From assembly GCA_032017425.1 (NCBI GenBank), contig DALZPW010000004.1: DNA of 64,000 bases. One strand, given 5' to 3'. The notes beneath the pieces were generated by a model. That model did not search any database, was not told where the DNA came from, and was given only the letters and a program-made list of their open reading frames with translations. Position 1 is the stretch's first letter, and the number at the start of each line of letters is the position of its first letter. Below, in pieces: positions 26,567 to 35,820 of the stretch. The stretch comes from Faucicola tetraodonis (GTDB taxonomy: Bacteria > Pseudomonadota > Gammaproteobacteria > Pseudomonadales > Moraxellaceae). A program made the position numbers and the translations under genes.

Positions 26567-28003
26567 TTAGTAGCTATACTCTAACACCAAATTACCACCC
26601 GCATCTTTATCATCACTGATGCTGTCTTTTTTGCCCCAAATACCCAGTTTGACCGAGGTTTTGTCATTGTATTTATGTTTCCAATCCGCTTCGACAATAT
26701 CCAAGTCTTGCTTGGTTGGGAAGGCTGAATTAATCACTTGATTAGACTGATTCACTTTGGCGTTGGCGTATTTTAACCCGAGCTGGTTATTAGCGTTAAT
26801 ATTACCTGATAGCCCCACGCTAATGATTTCACCATCCCCACCAATCGGATGACCTAGCGGCAAGCCCTTTTGATAATAACCATCTGTATATATTGAGTGA
26901 CCATAAATAATATTAGTTTTGTCTAAATCATAATAAGTATTCGCCCATTCTGCATGCCAGAGCCAAGGCTGTTGAAACAGCGGAATCGTACCTTTTAAAC
27001 CTGCCAAATACGCCTTTTTACTAGGCAAACCACCTGCTTCATCTTCCCCAATGAATTCACCATAGACACTCACCGGCAAATTCACCAACGATTTTAAATT
27101 CAGCTGTGCATCAATTCCTGCGATTTGGTTTGAAGGATCTTCATCTTCGCCGCCATTATCATATTTGCCGATTAAAGCCTTTCCTAAAGACTTTAGGCTT
27201 TCAGACTTATTATCGCCACCCCACATCAAGGAACGCGATGCGCCGATTTGAAACGCTTCATGCGGCTCAAAACTCGCCCGCATGCCAATCAATTTAGCGT
27301 GAGGCTCTGATTTATAGTCTTGTAATTGACCGGCAGTGATTTGGTAATTAAAATTACCCAGTTTTGATAATACAGGAAAATTAATAGGAGTATTATTGGC
27401 GCGCTGCATTAAAAAGCCGGTGACAGGTCTAGCCGCATCACTGCGAATTAAACTGCCATCAACGCCGTTGCCCCACCATACCGGAATACTACCAAAGGCA
27501 AGGCGATGATTGCCTAATTTTGTGCCAATGTAGCTGCCATCAAGATTAGATGACTTGCTAGGCTCATCATCATCGACATTTAAGGTGCCTTGAATTTTAT
27601 AATCAATGTTATCACCTGCATGACTATGTGACACACTAACACCCAAAGGCGTTACCGTATTGCCTTCTGTATTGAATCCGCTAAACACAGCGCGCTCGTC
27701 ACCATTCACGTTGCTCACTATTTGTAGCTTGGATACATCGTTGGCTGCAAGCTTTTGTTTAACTTGATTCAATAACAGTTTATCATTGTCTGATTTGGGC
27801 TGCGCTTGACTCAAGGCTGTCTCTATGGTTTCTGAACTAATAGGCCATGTTGATATATCAACATTTAGAACGCCGTTGAGTTTTAAAATCTCAAGTGTTT
27901 GACGTAGCTCACTATCAATTTGAACTAATTGACCTGCATGACTTAATTGCGAAAGTCCAAGTAGTACACCCAATGAGAGATATTTAACCGTTTTATTTGT
28001 CAT
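26567..28003 (-). CDS. wzi: Capsule assembly Wzi family outer-membrane protein
   Basis: A 478-residue precursor with a signal peptide (residues 1-23, SHA cleavage), followed by an N-terminal helical region and a long beta-barrel ending in an aromatic residue (VLEYSY). Wzi is an outer-membrane lectin that retains capsular polysaccharide at the cell surface. Motifs typical of the family include LAFGSIPVWWGNG and the plug-like N-terminal helices. Its RBS (GGGAG) and the 14-base gap after the aminotransferase show that it is the last gene of the capsule operon. Confidence 0.9.
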   Translation of the reverse strand: MTNKTVKYLSLGVLLGLSQLSHAGQLVQIDSELRQTLEILKLNGVLNVDISTWPISSETIETALSQAQPKSDNDKLLLNQVKQKLAANDVSKLQIVSNVNGDERAVFSGFNTEGNTVTPLGVSVSHSHAGDNIDYKIQGTLNVDDDEPSKSSNLDGSYIGTKLGNHRLAFGSIPVWWGNGVDGSLIRSDAARPVTGFLMQRANNTPINFPVLSKLGNFNYQITAGQLQDYKSEPHAKLIGMRASFEPHEAFQIGASRSLMWGGDNKSESLKSLGKALIGKYDNGGEDEDPSNQIAGIDAQLNLKSLVNLPVSVYGEFIGEDEAGGLPSKKAYLAGLKGTIPLFQQPWLWHAEWANTYYDLDKTNIIYGHSIYTDGYYQKGLPLGHPIGGDGEIISVGLSGNINANNQLGLKYANAKVNQSNQVINSAFPTKQDLDIVEADWKHKYNDKTSVKLGIWGKKDSISDDKDAGGNLVLEYSY

Positions 28004-28017
28004 ACGAGGCTCCCAGT

Positions 28018-29232
28018 TTATGTATTGGCATTGAATAGAGTGGTTAGTACATCAACCGTGGTAGTAGCAATCGTTTGCATTTCAGTTATTGTCAATGTCG
28101 GGTGGATTAAAAACATCAAGCTGGTTTCCCCTAATTCTTTAGCAACTGTCAATCGCTCGTTGGGACGCGATGGATGATTGTCAAATGCTTTTTCTAAATA
28201 AATTTCTGAACAAGAGCCAGAGAAACAAGGAATTTTTTTCTCGTTAAGCGCATTTAAAATATCATCTCGATTGATATTCTCTGGCAAGTTTTCAGGTCTT
28301 ACATACACATAGTATTTATAGTACGCATGGACAGAATCGCTACCCATAACTTGGTGAAATTCTATATCTGGTATGCGTAAAAACTGTTGTTCACCTGCAA
28401 ACTGTGTTAGAGCTTCACGCAAAATTTTGGCGTTTTGTGTACGAATGTTGGTCCATTCAGCCATTTTTTTAAGCTGAATACGACCAATCACCGCTTGCAT
28501 TTCCATCATGCGCCAATTGGTGCCAAAGCTGTCATGTAACCAACGAAAACCCGGTGGATGTTGTTTATGATAAATGCTATCGTAGTTTTTACCGTGGTCT
28601 TTATACTCCCACATTTTTTGCCATAAGGCTTTGTCATTGGTCGTGACCATACCACCTTCGCCGCCTGTGGTCATGATTTTATCTTGACAAAAACTCCAAG
28701 CACCAACGTGACCAATACTGCCCACTGGTTTACCTTTGTACTTGGCGCCATGCGCTTGGGCACAGTCTTCGATGACCCATAGGTTATGCTGCTTGGCAAG
28801 TGCCATAATCTCATCCATATCGCAAGGCCAGCCAGCGAGATGAACGCAAATGATGGCTTTGGTCTTGTCGGTAATATGTGGGGCAATGGTACGCGCTGAG
28901 ATATTGCCTGTATCAGCTTCGACATCTGCAAATACCGGCATCGCACCAGCATTGACGACCGTTGAAACACTGGCGATAAAACTACGGGGCGTGACAATCA
29001 CTTCGTCACCCTCGCCAATACCCATGGCTTGTAACGCAACATCGAGTGCCAATGTACCATTTGCCAGTGCCACTGCGTAGTCTGTCCCTACCCATGCGGC
29101 AAATTCTTTTTCAAACTCTCGACATTCTGTGCCCGTCCAGTAATTAACTTTATTGGACAATAGCACCTGTGACACGGCATCGGCTTCTTCTTGGGTAAAG
29201 CTAGGCCAGGGTGAAAAATGGGTGTTTAACAT
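28018..29232 (-). CDS. DegT/DnrJ/EryC1/StrS-type sugar aminotransferase (PglE/WecE-like)
   Basis: A 404-residue PLP-dependent enzyme. The Schiff-base lysine is Lys185 in SFCQDKIMTTGGEGG, and VIEDCAQAHGA holds the Asp that contacts the PLP nitrogen. Such enzymes aminate C4 of a UDP-4-keto-6-deoxy-HexNAc made by the PglF-like dehydratase at 41,461 (or the C3/C4 ketone of related sugars), giving a 4-amino-4,6-dideoxy sugar. The substrate is inferred from context. It has an AGAGGTAAATA ribosome site and follows the HAD gene directly. Confidence 0.88.
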   Translation of the reverse strand: MLNTHFSPWPSFTQEEADAVSQVLLSNKVNYWTGTECREFEKEFAAWVGTDYAVALANGTLALDVALQAMGIGEGDEVIVTPRSFIASVSTVVNAGAMPVFADVEADTGNISARTIAPHITDKTKAIICVHLAGWPCDMDEIMALAKQHNLWVIEDCAQAHGAKYKGKPVGSIGHVGAWSFCQDKIMTTGGEGGMVTTNDKALWQKMWEYKDHGKNYDSIYHKQHPPGFRWLHDSFGTNWRMMEMQAVIGRIQLKKMAEWTNIRTQNAKILREALTQFAGEQQFLRIPDIEFHQVMGSDSVHAYYKYYVYVRPENLPENINRDDILNALNEKKIPCFSGSCSEIYLEKAFDNHPSRPNERLTVAKELGETSLMFLIHPTLTITEMQTIATTTVDVLTTLFNANT

Positions 29233-29904
29233 TTATTTACCTCTTATTAATTTAATCTTTTTTGAAAAGATATTTTCGATTTCTTGCCAACTTGAAACAC
29301 GAATATCAGGTAAAAACTTATTAGGCAAGGAAAAATCTTGTTTATGTATATTATTACCTTGGTCATTTAAACATATAGTTAACCAACCCATCATATTTGG
29401 AGTAACAAAATCTTTCTTAGTATTGTCAGCTATATAGCAATAACTTTCACAATTCAATAGTTGTTTAACTTTATCAAAGTTTGCTAGACTAGGTTTCTCG
29501 CTACCTATCTCTTCTGAGATAATAATTGCATCGATATATAAATCGAGTCCAAGCGATTTAATTTTGTTACGTTGGGTTATTGACCGACCATCTGTGATAA
29601 TTGCAAATTTAAAATCATCTCTAAAATTTTTTAAAAAACATTCCACATGTGGATAAAGTTTAAGATGGGGAAAATGAGTTCGATACCAGTTTAAAAGTTG
29701 CGATTTATCAACATTATATGTTTGTTCAACATAATCGAAAACATTTTCATTTTTAAAATACTTTTCAATCATTAACGAATATAATGTTTTATCAATTGGT
29801 GCAATTTTTTCCGAGATAAATTGATAGGCTGATTTAAGATAGTCAATTTCTGGATACAGGGTATCATCCAAATCAAATACTATTGCATTATTTTTTGAAG
29901 TCAT
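29233..29904 (-). CDS. HAD-superfamily hydrolase in the capsule locus
   Basis: A 223-residue protein with HAD motif I DLDDT (Asp11, Asp13), motif II IITDGRS and a conserved Lys plus acidic motif (KPSLANF, CYIADNTKKDF). It should be a cytoplasmic phosphatase of a small phosphorylated metabolite. Its start overlaps the ATP-grasp gene by 17 bases, so the two are translationally coupled and probably act in one step of sugar decoration. It is AT-rich like the rest of the locus core. The substrate is unknown. Confidence 0.82.
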   Translation of the reverse strand: MTSKNNAIVFDLDDTLYPEIDYLKSAYQFISEKIAPIDKTLYSLMIEKYFKNENVFDYVEQTYNVDKSQLLNWYRTHFPHLKLYPHVECFLKNFRDDFKFAIITDGRSITQRNKIKSLGLDLYIDAIIISEEIGSEKPSLANFDKVKQLLNCESYCYIADNTKKDFVTPNMMGWLTICLNDQGNNIHKQDFSLPNKFLPDIRVSSWQEIENIFSKKIKLIRGK

Positions 29905-30853
29905 GCACTAATACCTCAGCATCATACCGTAGCATTAATAAATCTTGCTCCCATGATTTATATACTTCAATCTGCTTATCAAGTAAATATTCTTCTAATA
30001 CCCACTTACTATAATTTGCTCCAGATAAATAGGTAAGCGGATAACCACCACCAAATCTTGGATTTATTTCTATACCTTTAATGATTCGCTGCTCTTTATG
30101 CAAAAATACTTGAATAGTCAAGCAACCCCTTGCACCCTTTAATTGAGCAATATTATTAAAAAAATGCTCTACGATGAAATTGTTACGAGTAGCAGCTTTA
30201 TTAACTTCTCCTGCTCTTACAACAAGGCGTTGCCGTGGTACTACACATTTTAAAATTGAATTTTTATCATAGTAACAATCAACCGTAAATTCATCAAATT
30301 CATCGTTTGAGATAAGCTCCATATACATAAGCTTTTCATTTTGGCGATGTTCTTGTGTAATATCATCCTGGCTATCTGCGATAAAGATTCCTTTACTTAA
30401 ACTTCCATCACAGGGTTTTACAAATACAGGAAACTCCAAATTATTAAGCGTATATTGCTTCGGCACTGCAATATTATGGTCTTGAAACAATTGATTGGTT
30501 AATCGTTTATTTCTACATTTCTGAATCAGTTCATGGTCACTAACGAGAGCAGTAATATTATGCGATTTAAATTTTTCTGCATTTTCGCTTAGCATTAAAA
30601 GTTCGGTGTCTATAGTCGGAATAATAAGTTTAATATTGTTTTCTTCACAAATCTTTATTATTTCATCAATATAGTTTTCGGCTGTGACTCGTGGTACTTT
30701 AAAATAACCATCGGAAATATGACAAGCAGGGGCAAGGACAGGGTTTAAGTCCGCGGTAAATACTTTTGATTCAGGAAAAATTTTTTTTAATTCAAATTGA
30801 AAAGATTTAATTAATGAGACTCGCTGTCCTGCTGAAGTTATAATAATATTCAT
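29888..30853 (-). CDS. ATP-grasp ligase (CarB-like) in the capsule locus
   Basis: A 321-residue ATP-grasp enzyme. The N-terminal pre-ATP-grasp fold begins IIITSAGQRVSLIKSF. The ATP loop FVKPCDGSLSKGIF and the metal-binding GIEINPRFGGGYP are well formed. Such enzymes join a carboxylate to an amine through an acyl-phosphate. In this context the amine would be the 4-amino group of the first capsule sugar, and the acid an amino or hydroxy acid; this is an inference. It overlaps the HAD gene and lies 12 bases after the initiating transferase. Confidence 0.84.
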   Translation of the reverse strand: MNIIITSAGQRVSLIKSFQFELKKIFPESKVFTADLNPVLAPACHISDGYFKVPRVTAENYIDEIIKICEENNIKLIIPTIDTELLMLSENAEKFKSHNITALVSDHELIQKCRNKRLTNQLFQDHNIAVPKQYTLNNLEFPVFVKPCDGSLSKGIFIADSQDDITQEHRQNEKLMYMELISNDEFDEFTVDCYYDKNSILKCVVPRQRLVVRAGEVNKAATRNNFIVEHFFNNIAQLKGARGCLTIQVFLHKEQRIIKGIEINPRFGGGYPLTYLSGANYSKWVLEEYLLDKQIEVYKSWEQDLLMLRYDAEVLVHDFKK

Positions 30854-30865
30854 TTAATATTTCTC

Positions 30866-31459
30866 TTAAACTGTACCTGTAAATTTTGTCATCGTTGCTT
30901 CACCCTCGGCACTAATACCGTCTTTGATAATGACTTTTTTGACGGTTTTTAGCAAGATTTTCATATCTAACCACAATGATTGATGCTCAACATACCAAGT
31001 GTCAAGCTTGAACTTATCTTCCCAACTTAAACTATTGCGACCATTAACCTGGGCATAACCTGTCACCCCTGGACGCACGTTATGACGCTTGGCTTGTTCA
31101 GGGCTATATAAAGGTAAATATTCCATGAGTAAAGGTCTAGGACCAACCAAACTCATATCCCCTTTGAGCACATTCCAAAGTTCGGGCAACTCATCAAGGC
31201 TACTGGCACGCAGTTTTTTACCAAATTCTGTCAAGCGCTCGCTATCTGGCAGCGCGTTACCCTCTTTATCAGTCGCATCTTTCATGGTGCGAAATTTAAT
31301 CATTTCAAACGGCTTGCCATGCAAGCCTGGACGAGTTTGACGAAATAGCACAGGTGAGCCCAGTTCTTTTTTGACTTTATACGCCGTAATAGCGAGTACA
31401 GGCGATAGTACCACAAGGGCAGAAGTAGAAGCGGCGATATCAAAGGCACGTTTTAGCAT
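30866..31459 (-). CDS. Undecaprenyl-phosphate sugar phosphotransferase, PglC-like (initiating transferase)
   Basis: A 197-residue small monotopic phosphoglycosyl transferase with one re-entrant membrane helix (about 8-27), the FRQTRPGLHGKPFEMIKFRTM segment in two halves, and the catalytic dyad Asp89-Glu90 in SSLDELPELW. It transfers a sugar-1-phosphate, most often a di-N-acetylated bacillosamine-type sugar, to undecaprenyl phosphate, starting the capsule repeat. It is the short PglC form and not the long WbaP/WcaJ form. Its RBS (AGGAG) lies inside the last codons of the preceding GT4 gene, whose stop touches this start. Confidence 0.92.
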   Translation of the reverse strand: MLKRAFDIAASTSALVVLSPVLAITAYKVKKELGSPVLFRQTRPGLHGKPFEMIKFRTMKDATDKEGNALPDSERLTEFGKKLRASSLDELPELWNVLKGDMSLVGPRPLLMEYLPLYSPEQAKRHNVRPGVTGYAQVNGRNSLSWEDKFKLDTWYVEHQSLWLDMKILLKTVKKVIIKDGISAEGEATMTKFTGTV

Positions 31460-32590
31460 TTATACTCCTAAAATTTTTAGTAGTCGTTCATTAACTTTAC
31501 GAGCATCAAATTTTTCTTGGGCTATTTTATAACTTTCTTCACCCATTGCTTGAATTTGCTCTGGATTTTCGATGAAATAAATCATTTTCGCGGCTAAGGC
31601 CTGCGGATTCCACTTTGGCACCAGAAAACCATTAACCCCATCAACCACTGTCTCTCGGCAACCAGGCACATCAGTGGTGATGATGGCACGCCCGACTGCC
31701 ATCGCTTCTTGGGTACTGCGTGGCACACCTTCGCGGTAGTATGACGGCAATACAAAAACATGGCTATTAGCTATCCATTCAGACACATTATTCACCTGCC
31801 CCGGATATTCTATAATATTCGATTGGACTAATTCATCTAATTGAAATTTTGTCATTGCCCCGTGTGCGTGCTCATCAATACCACCTAACACTGTGAAAAT
31901 AGCATTTGGATATATTTTTTTCACAAGTTTAGCAGCTTCGACAAAATCAAAAATTCCTTTTTCTCGTATCAATCGAGCAATAAATAAAAATTTTGTTTGA
32001 GATTCCAAACTAATCGGCTGATATGGATATTCTTTTAGATTCAAGCCAATGCCACCCAAAACCTCAATTTTTTTAACACCAATGTGGTGTGATTTTAATA
32101 AATCAATCGGGTCATCTGGGTTAAGAAAGATTACTTTATCGGCTAATGGCAATGCCAGATTAAATAGAGCCACTTGCACTCGTTGTACGATTTTGGCTTT
32201 TCTTGAGTAGCCATTTGGTTGCTCGGTAAAGGCAAAGCCTAAGCCTTCTATCATAGCGATTTTTTTAGGTACTTTAGCAAGTTTGGCAGCGAGTGTCCCA
32301 TAGATGACAGGTTTGATAAAATAGCTAAGGACGATATCGGGCTGAATTTTTTTGATTTTTTTATAAAGACTTATCGTGTTAGATAAATCTTCATAAGGAT
32401 TAAGACCGCCTCGGCTGAGTTTATAAAATACAGGGATCGCACCTAATAATGAAATTTTAGTAAGTTCTTTTTCATCACTATCTGAAGTGAAGGCGTAAAC
32501 TTTACAGCCTCTATCAATTAAAGATAAAATTAAATCTTTACGAAAGGTGTAAAGACTAGAGGCAACAGTTCCAATAATAATAATTTTCAT
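31460..32590 (-). CDS. Glycosyltransferase family 4 (PglA-like)
   Basis: A 376-residue GT-B enzyme with the GT4 donor-site motif VFVLPSYYREGVPRSTQEA and the N-terminal acceptor domain (MKIIIIGTVASSLYTFR). Next to a PglC-like enzyme it is the best candidate for the second sugar, as PglA adds GalNAc to the lipid-linked bacillosamine. It overlaps wzy by 4 bases and abuts the initiating transferase gene. Confidence 0.86.
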   Translation of the reverse strand: MKIIIIGTVASSLYTFRKDLILSLIDRGCKVYAFTSDSDEKELTKISLLGAIPVFYKLSRGGLNPYEDLSNTISLYKKIKKIQPDIVLSYFIKPVIYGTLAAKLAKVPKKIAMIEGLGFAFTEQPNGYSRKAKIVQRVQVALFNLALPLADKVIFLNPDDPIDLLKSHHIGVKKIEVLGGIGLNLKEYPYQPISLESQTKFLFIARLIREKGIFDFVEAAKLVKKIYPNAIFTVLGGIDEHAHGAMTKFQLDELVQSNIIEYPGQVNNVSEWIANSHVFVLPSYYREGVPRSTQEAMAVGRAIITTDVPGCRETVVDGVNGFLVPKWNPQALAAKMIYFIENPEQIQAMGEESYKIAQEKFDARKVNERLLKILGV

Positions 32591-33651
32591 TTAATCCCCT
32601 GTTGTCGTTTCAAATTCAAGATATAAAAAAAGCTGATGTAAATAGCAAAATAATTATACATACGTAGTCTTACGGCTGTACCTAAATTGTCATTACCAAT
32701 TAACCAGACACTTCCATAAATTACAAAAAATATTAACAAAAATCGTATAAAACTATCTGCCATTTTAATATTTTTAATTACATATTTCAGCATAATAAAA
32801 AAAGGGAAAGTTTCTATCAAAAGCAAAATCATAGCTAAGGGGTTAGTAACGTATAAACCAAAAAGCTGTCCAAATGTACTTAGAATAAAATTAGGGATAA
32901 ACATTACAGGATTTGAGAAGTCCAACCCTAACGTAGAGCCACCGCTATCTTCATCAAAACCAGAACGATATTCTGTTAAACTATCAAAGATACCAATATA
33001 ATTCGCTATAAACAATGCAAAGAAATATAAAACGGCAAATAAAAAAATACGTTTTTTTGTGAGCTTAATCTTCCATAAAACTAAAGCCATTAAAAATGCG
33101 TATCCTAGGTAAGGACGCAAAGCCAACAAAAATAAACCCATTAAAATTGCAAGTATATAAAAATAGGAAAAGGAAATAAGATTCGAACGACTTAAACATT
33201 TTTTCACAATTAAGCACCCCACCAAAAAGCAGAGCACCATAAATTCATCACGGTAAATATCGAATGCAAAGAAAAAAAGCGTAGGATATAATAGACACAG
33301 CAGAACACTATAAAGGTAATACTTCTGACTTTTTTGGAAATTAAGACCAGACAATTTAGCCACTAAAAAAGGAATTATAAATAAATTTGCAAACAAAAAT
33401 AAATAAGAAATTCCATCACGAGAATAGAAGCCAAAATCATTAAGAAATCTCAAAATTACTGGCCAAAAATTTACAGCAATATCACCATAACCTAGAGCAT
33501 AATTATGATAATAATTTGCGTCGCTACCACCACCTAGCCCAATAGAAAAATAATCACTTTTTATTAGAAAATAAGTAATGAGTTTTATACAAATTAATAT
33601 AAATATGCAAATAAAAATAGCTTTATTTGAAATCTTACTCAAAAAAATCAT
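32587..33651 (-). CDS. wzy: Probable capsule repeat-unit polymerase Wzy (multi-pass membrane protein)
   Basis: A 354-residue polytopic inner-membrane protein with about ten hydrophobic segments and a larger periplasmic loop around residues 210-250 (SLTEYRSGFDEDSGG). The composition and its place in a locus with wzx, wza and wzc fit Wzy, which polymerises lipid-linked repeats in the periplasm. Wzy sequences are too diverse for a firm family call; it looks EpsG-like. The gene is strongly AT-rich. It overlaps the following GT4 by 4 bases. Confidence 0.72.
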   Translation of the reverse strand: MIFLSKISNKAIFICIFILICIKLITYFLIKSDYFSIGLGGGSDANYYHNYALGYGDIAVNFWPVILRFLNDFGFYSRDGISYLFLFANLFIIPFLVAKLSGLNFQKSQKYYLYSVLLCLLYPTLFFFAFDIYRDEFMVLCFLVGCLIVKKCLSRSNLISFSYFYILAILMGLFLLALRPYLGYAFLMALVLWKIKLTKKRIFLFAVLYFFALFIANYIGIFDSLTEYRSGFDEDSGGSTLGLDFSNPVMFIPNFILSTFGQLFGLYVTNPLAMILLLIETFPFFIMLKYVIKNIKMADSFIRFLLIFFVIYGSVWLIGNDNLGTAVRLRMYNYFAIYISFFYILNLKRQQGIK

Positions 33652-33654
33652 GAA

Positions 33655-34731
33655 TTAATTATTCCGGTATTTATCCAACCACTGCTCAGAGATAAGCTCT
33701 AAGTCAAATTTACTCTTTACATATTTAGCACCATTAATATTTTTAATAGGCCTGCTTATTGCTTTAATAATAGCATTTGATAAACTTTCACTATCTTTGG
33801 TAGGAACGATCTGACCATAAATATCTATAATTTCTTTAACACCACTTACATCTGTTGCTACTATTTGAACCTGACAAGCCATGGCTTCTATTAAAACTGT
33901 AGGTAGGCCTTCATATTTAGATGATAATACAAATAAATCTGCAGCACTCATTAAATCTGGTATGTCATTGCGTCTTCCTAGTAAATGAATATCTTGCTTC
34001 AAACCTAACTCATCAATAATTTTTTCAATTTCTGAACGTAGTTCCCCATCTCCTGCAATAATTAATTTAATATCTCTAACACTCTTATTTTTTAAAATTT
34101 TAAAAGCGTGCAATAAATTTGGATAATCCTTCTGCTCACTAAAACGTCCTACTGCTAGAATCAAATAAGAATTTATATTTAGATTAAGTTCATTCAGAAT
34201 TTTATTTTTGGCTTCTGAGTTATAAAAAAACCTACTCAGATCTATTCCATTATATGTTGTGATGATATCTGAGCCTGGTACTGCTTTTTTTTCGATAAAT
34301 GCTTGTACTGCTTCATTACTAACATTAGTAGTTAAATCAGCTAGATTATGTGTAAATCTGTACGCAAGCATTCTCAATCCCCCTCCTTCATCACTATTAT
34401 GCGCAGTACAAATAAGTTTTTTTATAGGGGTAACTGCTCGAATAAGACGCGTAAAAATATTAGCGTGTACCATATGTGAATGAACAACATCTGGTTCAAA
34501 ATTCTTAATTATTTTAGAAAGTTTAATATAAGCAAGAGGAAATAACAGCAAACTATTTAAATTAATTTTAATTAATTCAATTTCTTGGTAGCGAGGCTTT
34601 GTTAAAATATCACCAGTCAGATACGCAATTTTAACATCATTCCCTTTTTCATACATTTTATCTGCTAAATCACAAACTACTCGCTCTGCGCCACCTTGAC
34701 CTAGTCCAGTAATTACATATAAAATTTTCAT
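33655..34731 (-). CDS. Glycosyltransferase family 4
   Basis: A 358-residue GT-B enzyme. The N-terminal glycine-rich loop is GLGQGGAERVVCDLA, and the donor domain has ILAVGRFSEQKDYPNLLHA and DLFVLSSKYEGLPTVLIEA. It should act on the cytoplasmic face on the lipid-linked capsule repeat. Donor and acceptor cannot be told from sequence. It is very AT-rich and packed closely between wzy and the next GT4 (gaps of 3 and 6 bases). Confidence 0.85.
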   Translation of the reverse strand: MKILYVITGLGQGGAERVVCDLADKMYEKGNDVKIAYLTGDILTKPRYQEIELIKINLNSLLLFPLAYIKLSKIIKNFEPDVVHSHMVHANIFTRLIRAVTPIKKLICTAHNSDEGGGLRMLAYRFTHNLADLTTNVSNEAVQAFIEKKAVPGSDIITTYNGIDLSRFFYNSEAKNKILNELNLNINSYLILAVGRFSEQKDYPNLLHAFKILKNKSVRDIKLIIAGDGELRSEIEKIIDELGLKQDIHLLGRRNDIPDLMSAADLFVLSSKYEGLPTVLIEAMACQVQIVATDVSGVKEIIDIYGQIVPTKDSESLSNAIIKAISRPIKNINGAKYVKSKFDLELISEQWLDKYRNN

Positions 34732-34737
34732 TAAAAC

Positions 34738-35820
34738 CTACACAATTTCAAGCCAAAGATTTAATAAATTTTTCACATTAAATTTATTAGCATTCAAATA
34801 TGCATTGTATGAATACTCAATATAATCATCTTTTGATAAAGACATCATTTTAGAAAGACTCTTACTCAATGCATCAATGTCTTCCCTTGGCACTAAATAA
34901 CCATTTTTTCCATGTTGAATTAGATCAGAAGGACCACAATCACATTCGAAACTTACTACAGGCAAACCAAAAGCCTGTGCTTCTAAAATTACCATACCAA
35001 AACCTTCATAACGAGAACTTAAGCAAAATATTGAAGCTTGTTTATAAAATATCTCTATGTTTTTTGTAGCAGGAATTAATTCAACACTTGAATCGACATT
35101 TTCATTTTTAGCAAGCAATTCAAGGCTTTCTTTGTCTTCTCCGCTTCCAATTATCTTTAATACCCATTCAGTATGGTGATTTGATATTTTAGCCCAAGCT
35201 TTTATAAGTAAGTCAAAGCCTTTCTGCTCAGTTAATCGACCTGCAGCAACTATAACTTTTTCTCGTGTTGAATAACGGTCAATATTAGTATTTTCATAAG
35301 GATTGGGATTTGGAATTGTCACTAACTTTGAATTTATATTATTTTTCTTAATACCCTCTAACCATAGTTCTTTATCTCTATTAGTTAAAACCACTATCTT
35401 ATCACAACATTTAGCTGCCCATTTGCGTCCGATATCACGATACTTTACTCCGAGATTGACATTAAAATTAAAATGCTCCCAGCATATATGTTTTATATTC
35501 AGGCCAATTAAAGCTGGTACTGTAAAAATACAGGAAATACTATCTACCACTACCAAAGTATCTATCTGATGCTGTGTAACAAACTTTCGAATGCGCCATA
35601 CAGCACCAAAAAAGTTTTTTTTGAATGAAATTTTTTCGGGATAAAGTGAATATGTTTTAATACTCGGCACTAGCTCAAAAAAAGGCTGCTTTCCATCCAC
35701 AAGACTTAAAATAGATACTTGAAAGTCTTTTTGGGCTAATGCATTGGCAATCAGCGTTGTTACTCTTTCTGTACCGCCAGAGTTGTTTAAATTACCAATA
35801 AGAAAACAAATTTTTTTCAT
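34738..35820 (-). CDS. Glycosyltransferase family 4
   Basis: A 360-residue GT-B enzyme with GNLNNSGGTERVTTLIA near the N-terminus and, in the donor domain, VAAGRLTEQKGFDLLIKAW and CLSSRYEGFGMVILEA (E-x7-E type). It resembles enzymes that transfer GalNAc or Glc in O-antigen synthesis (amylovoran/PglH-like GT4), but the specificity is unknown. It overlaps the upstream GT2 gene by 4 bases, so translation is coupled. Confidence 0.85.
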   Translation of the reverse strand: MKKICFLIGNLNNSGGTERVTTLIANALAQKDFQVSILSLVDGKQPFFELVPSIKTYSLYPEKISFKKNFFGAVWRIRKFVTQHQIDTLVVVDSISCIFTVPALIGLNIKHICWEHFNFNVNLGVKYRDIGRKWAAKCCDKIVVLTNRDKELWLEGIKKNNINSKLVTIPNPNPYENTNIDRYSTREKVIVAAGRLTEQKGFDLLIKAWAKISNHHTEWVLKIIGSGEDKESLELLAKNENVDSSVELIPATKNIEIFYKQASIFCLSSRYEGFGMVILEAQAFGLPVVSFECDCGPSDLIQHGKNGYLVPREDIDALSKSLSKMMSLSKDDYIEYSYNAYLNANKFNVKNLLNLWLEIV

